Below are positions 62,704 to 64,000 of a stretch of 64,000 bases of DNA, piece by piece. This stretch comes from Hyphomicrobiales bacterium (GTDB taxonomy: Bacteria; Pseudomonadota; Alphaproteobacteria; Rhizobiales; Devosiaceae), in NCBI GenBank assembly GCA_027487555.1, contig JAIYDI010000012.1, forward strand, positions 35,288 to 99,287, read 5' to 3'. The notes under the pieces were generated by a model that saw only the letters and a program-made list of their open reading frames with translations, was not told where the DNA came from and did not search any database. Both the position numbers and the translations under genes were made by a program. Positions within the stretch are counted from its first letter, which is position 1; each line of letters opens with the position of its first letter.

Positions 62704-62784
62704 CTCAAATCTCCCGTCGGCGGAAGATAGGACGGCAATATCTAGGCACAATCCGTAGTATCCCGGACCCCGTTCAACTGGCCT

Positions 62785-63195
62785 TCAATGCTCTGCGGGG
62801 ATCTTGCGCTTGTTGCCCTGTTCGTCGAGGGCGACATAGATGAAGCGGCCATCGGTAACCTTGACCCGATCGCCGAGGCGGTTGCGGCGCGCCCAGGCTT
62901 CCATGGCGACCGTGACCGAGGTGTTGCCGACTTTCTCGATATGGGTATAGACGCACAGGATATCGCCGACCTTGACCGGCGCAATGAAGGTCATGCCCTC
63001 GACGGCAACCGTCACGACGCGGCCGGCCGCGCGCTCGATTGCCGCAATGGCGCCAGCAATATCCATCTGGCTCATCACCCAGCCGCCGAAGATATCGCCC
63101 GCCGGGTTGGTGTCGGCTGGCATGGCAAGGGTGCGGATGGTGAGAGTGCCCTTGGGTTCGCCATTCGGCGATGCATGGCTTTCAGCGACGCTCAT
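62785..63195 (-). CDS. Acyl-CoA thioesterase, YciA type
   Basis: A 136-residue hot-dog-fold thioesterase that hydrolyses acyl-CoA. MPADTNPAGDIFGGWVMSQM at residues 25-44 carries the Asn and Asp of the active site, and AWARRNRLGDRVKVTDGRF is typical of the YciA/BACH group. The ATGA overlap with the stop of thymidine kinase shows coupling, a frequent but unexplained pairing. Confidence 0.88.
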   Translation of the reverse strand: MSVAESHASPNGEPKGTLTIRTLAMPADTNPAGDIFGGWVMSQMDIAGAIAAIERAAGRVVTVAVEGMTFIAPVKVGDILCVYTHIEKVGNTSVTVAMEAWARRNRLGDRVKVTDGRFIYVALDEQGNKRKIPAEH

Positions 63196-63794
63196 TGCGA
63201 GACGGGTCCTTTCGGTGGCCAGCGGCCGAGCTCTTCCTCCCAGTGCCGGCGGCAAAGTGAGACATAGACGGATTTTTCGATGGCGACCTGGTTGCCCTCG
63301 GTAATGGCGCCGCCCTCGACATTCTGGCGGACGACCATGGTTGCCTTGCGCCCGCAATGGCAGATGGTGCGGATCTCGCGCAACTCGTCGGCGATGGCGA
63401 GCAGCTCGGAGGAGCCGGGAAACAGCTTGCCCTGGAAATCGGTTCGGAGCCCGAAGGCCATGACCGGCACATCGAGCCGGTCGCAGACACGCGCCAATTG
63501 CCAGACCTGCGGCGCGGTGAGGAATTGTGCCTCGTCGATGAAGACGCAATCGACCTTCGATTCCTGCAGGTGATCATTGATGCGCTGGAAGAGATCGTCC
63601 TGATCGTTGAACATCTCGGCTTCCGCCGAAATGCCGATGCGGGATTCGATGAGCCCGACATCCCCCTCGGCGTAGAGCGAGGAGGTGAAGAGCAGCGTGC
63701 GCATGCCGCGCTCGACATAGTTGTAGGACGCCTGCAGCAGCAGTGTCGACTTGCCGGCATTCATCGCCGAATAGGAGAAATAGAGCTTGGCCAT
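63192..63794 (-). CDS. tdk: Thymidine kinase (type II)
   Basis: This enzyme phosphorylates thymidine with ATP in the DNA-precursor salvage pathway. The 200-residue protein has the P-loop SAMNAGKSTLLLQ (residues 9-21), the Walker B-like VFIDEAQFL with the catalytic Glu near residue 89, the lasso and substrate region GLRTDFQGKLFPGSSELL, and the zinc-binding cysteines in ICHCGRKAT and LCRRHW. Full length, starting at ATG 63794. Confidence 0.95.
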   Translation of the reverse strand: MAKLYFSYSAMNAGKSTLLLQASYNYVERGMRTLLFTSSLYAEGDVGLIESRIGISAEAEMFNDQDDLFQRINDHLQESKVDCVFIDEAQFLTAPQVWQLARVCDRLDVPVMAFGLRTDFQGKLFPGSSELLAIADELREIRTICHCGRKATMVVRQNVEGGAITEGNQVAIEKSVYVSLCRRHWEEELGRWPPKGPVSQ

Positions 63795-63857
63795 GCGGGT
63801 TCTTTTGGCAGGCGGGCGCAGTGCCGTCGCCCCCCTTCGCGCCGCTCTTCAACAGGA

Positions 63858-64000
63858 AAGCGGCCGCCCAAACTTGCATCAAGACAGGGCGTCCGCAAAA
63901 AAGCGGCCGCCCAAACTTTCATCAAGACAGGGCGTCCGCAAAAAAGCGGCCGCCCAAACTTGCATCAAGACAGGGCGTCCGCAAAAAAGCGGCCGCCCAA
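63858..64000. repeat. 43-bp tandem repeat with internal hairpins, runs off the window
   Basis: The core GCGGCCGCCC recurs at 63860, 63903, 63946 and 63989, a period of exactly 43 bases. Each junction forms a hairpin: GGGCGTCCGC, an A-rich loop, then GCGGCCGCCC (one mismatch). One unit reads CTTTCATCAAG where the others have CTTGCATCAAG. The units are otherwise nearly identical and there are no spacers, so it is not a CRISPR array. Confidence 0.9.

Noticed and set aside
63858..64000. CRISPR array
   Set aside because: Repeats are directly joined with constant 43-base period and no variable spacers, and no cas genes are present.

Overview
The window reads as a chromosomal stretch of a GC-rich alphaproteobacterium of the Hyphomicrobiales. 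The style of the RecA N-terminus, the motA-motB pair, a UvrB with a long N-terminal extension, the Kup, PutA and UgpC-type proteins, and short palindromic repeats in many gene gaps suggest a Devosia-like organism. This is inferred from protein character and gene order, not from a marker-gene search. Most of the window is dense, ordinary housekeeping and metabolic sequence. No rRNA, tRNA or CRISPR array was seen.

Layout. 1-17 kb: the 5' end of recA (cut by the window edge), an AraD1-type hydrolase, a secreted beta-helix/RTX protein, an aldo/keto reductase, the flagellar stator genes motA-motB, the ilvB-ilvN acetolactate synthase operon behind a leader peptide and attenuator, a DMT transporter, a chemoreceptor, an FMN reductase and the Kup potassium transporter. 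17.7-28 kb: a heterodimeric ABC exporter, a methyltransferase, a DUF4422 protein, a secreted-protein gene broken by an in-frame amber codon, and a 1185-residue bifunctional PutA. 28-40 kb: a carbohydrate-use locus. It has a UgpC-type ATPase, two permeases, a Tat-exported binding protein, three Gfo/Idh/MocA oxidoreductases, a DUF993 aldolase-like protein, an AP-endonuclease-2-fold isomerase and a DenD-like dehydrogenase, arranged around a TetR regulator with two matching operator-like palindromes. 40-46.5 kb: a stand-alone receiver protein, a 1536-residue RTX protein built from two families of internal repeats, and two small genes.

The most interesting part is 48.0-51.0 kb, a lower-GC island next to a repeat-rich, gene-poor 1.5 kb. 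It encodes a tandem class III nucleotide cyclase, a divergent membrane protein of the DUF5706/PycTM type, and, overlapping the cyclase gene by 8 nt, a Cys-rich E2-like (ubiquitin-conjugating-fold) protein of the kind known from short type II CBASS. I read it as a Pycsar-like antiphage system with an added E2-like component. The cyclase N-terminal domain has lost both metal-binding aspartates, so a single composite active site is likely.

51-64 kb: uvrB, an LLM flavin oxidoreductase, a short-chain epimerase with a divergent TetR and palindromic operators, an ArgO-like exporter, a DsbA-fold protein lacking the second active-site Cys, two paralogous secreted SH3/beta-gamma-crystallin proteins, small membrane proteins, a YciA-type thioesterase overlapping thymidine kinase, and a 43-bp tandem repeat running off the window end. 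Dispersed repeat families (hairpins opening with GATCATTTC, CTTCGAC-type palindromes, CTCCGGTGGAG hairpins) mark many gene ends.
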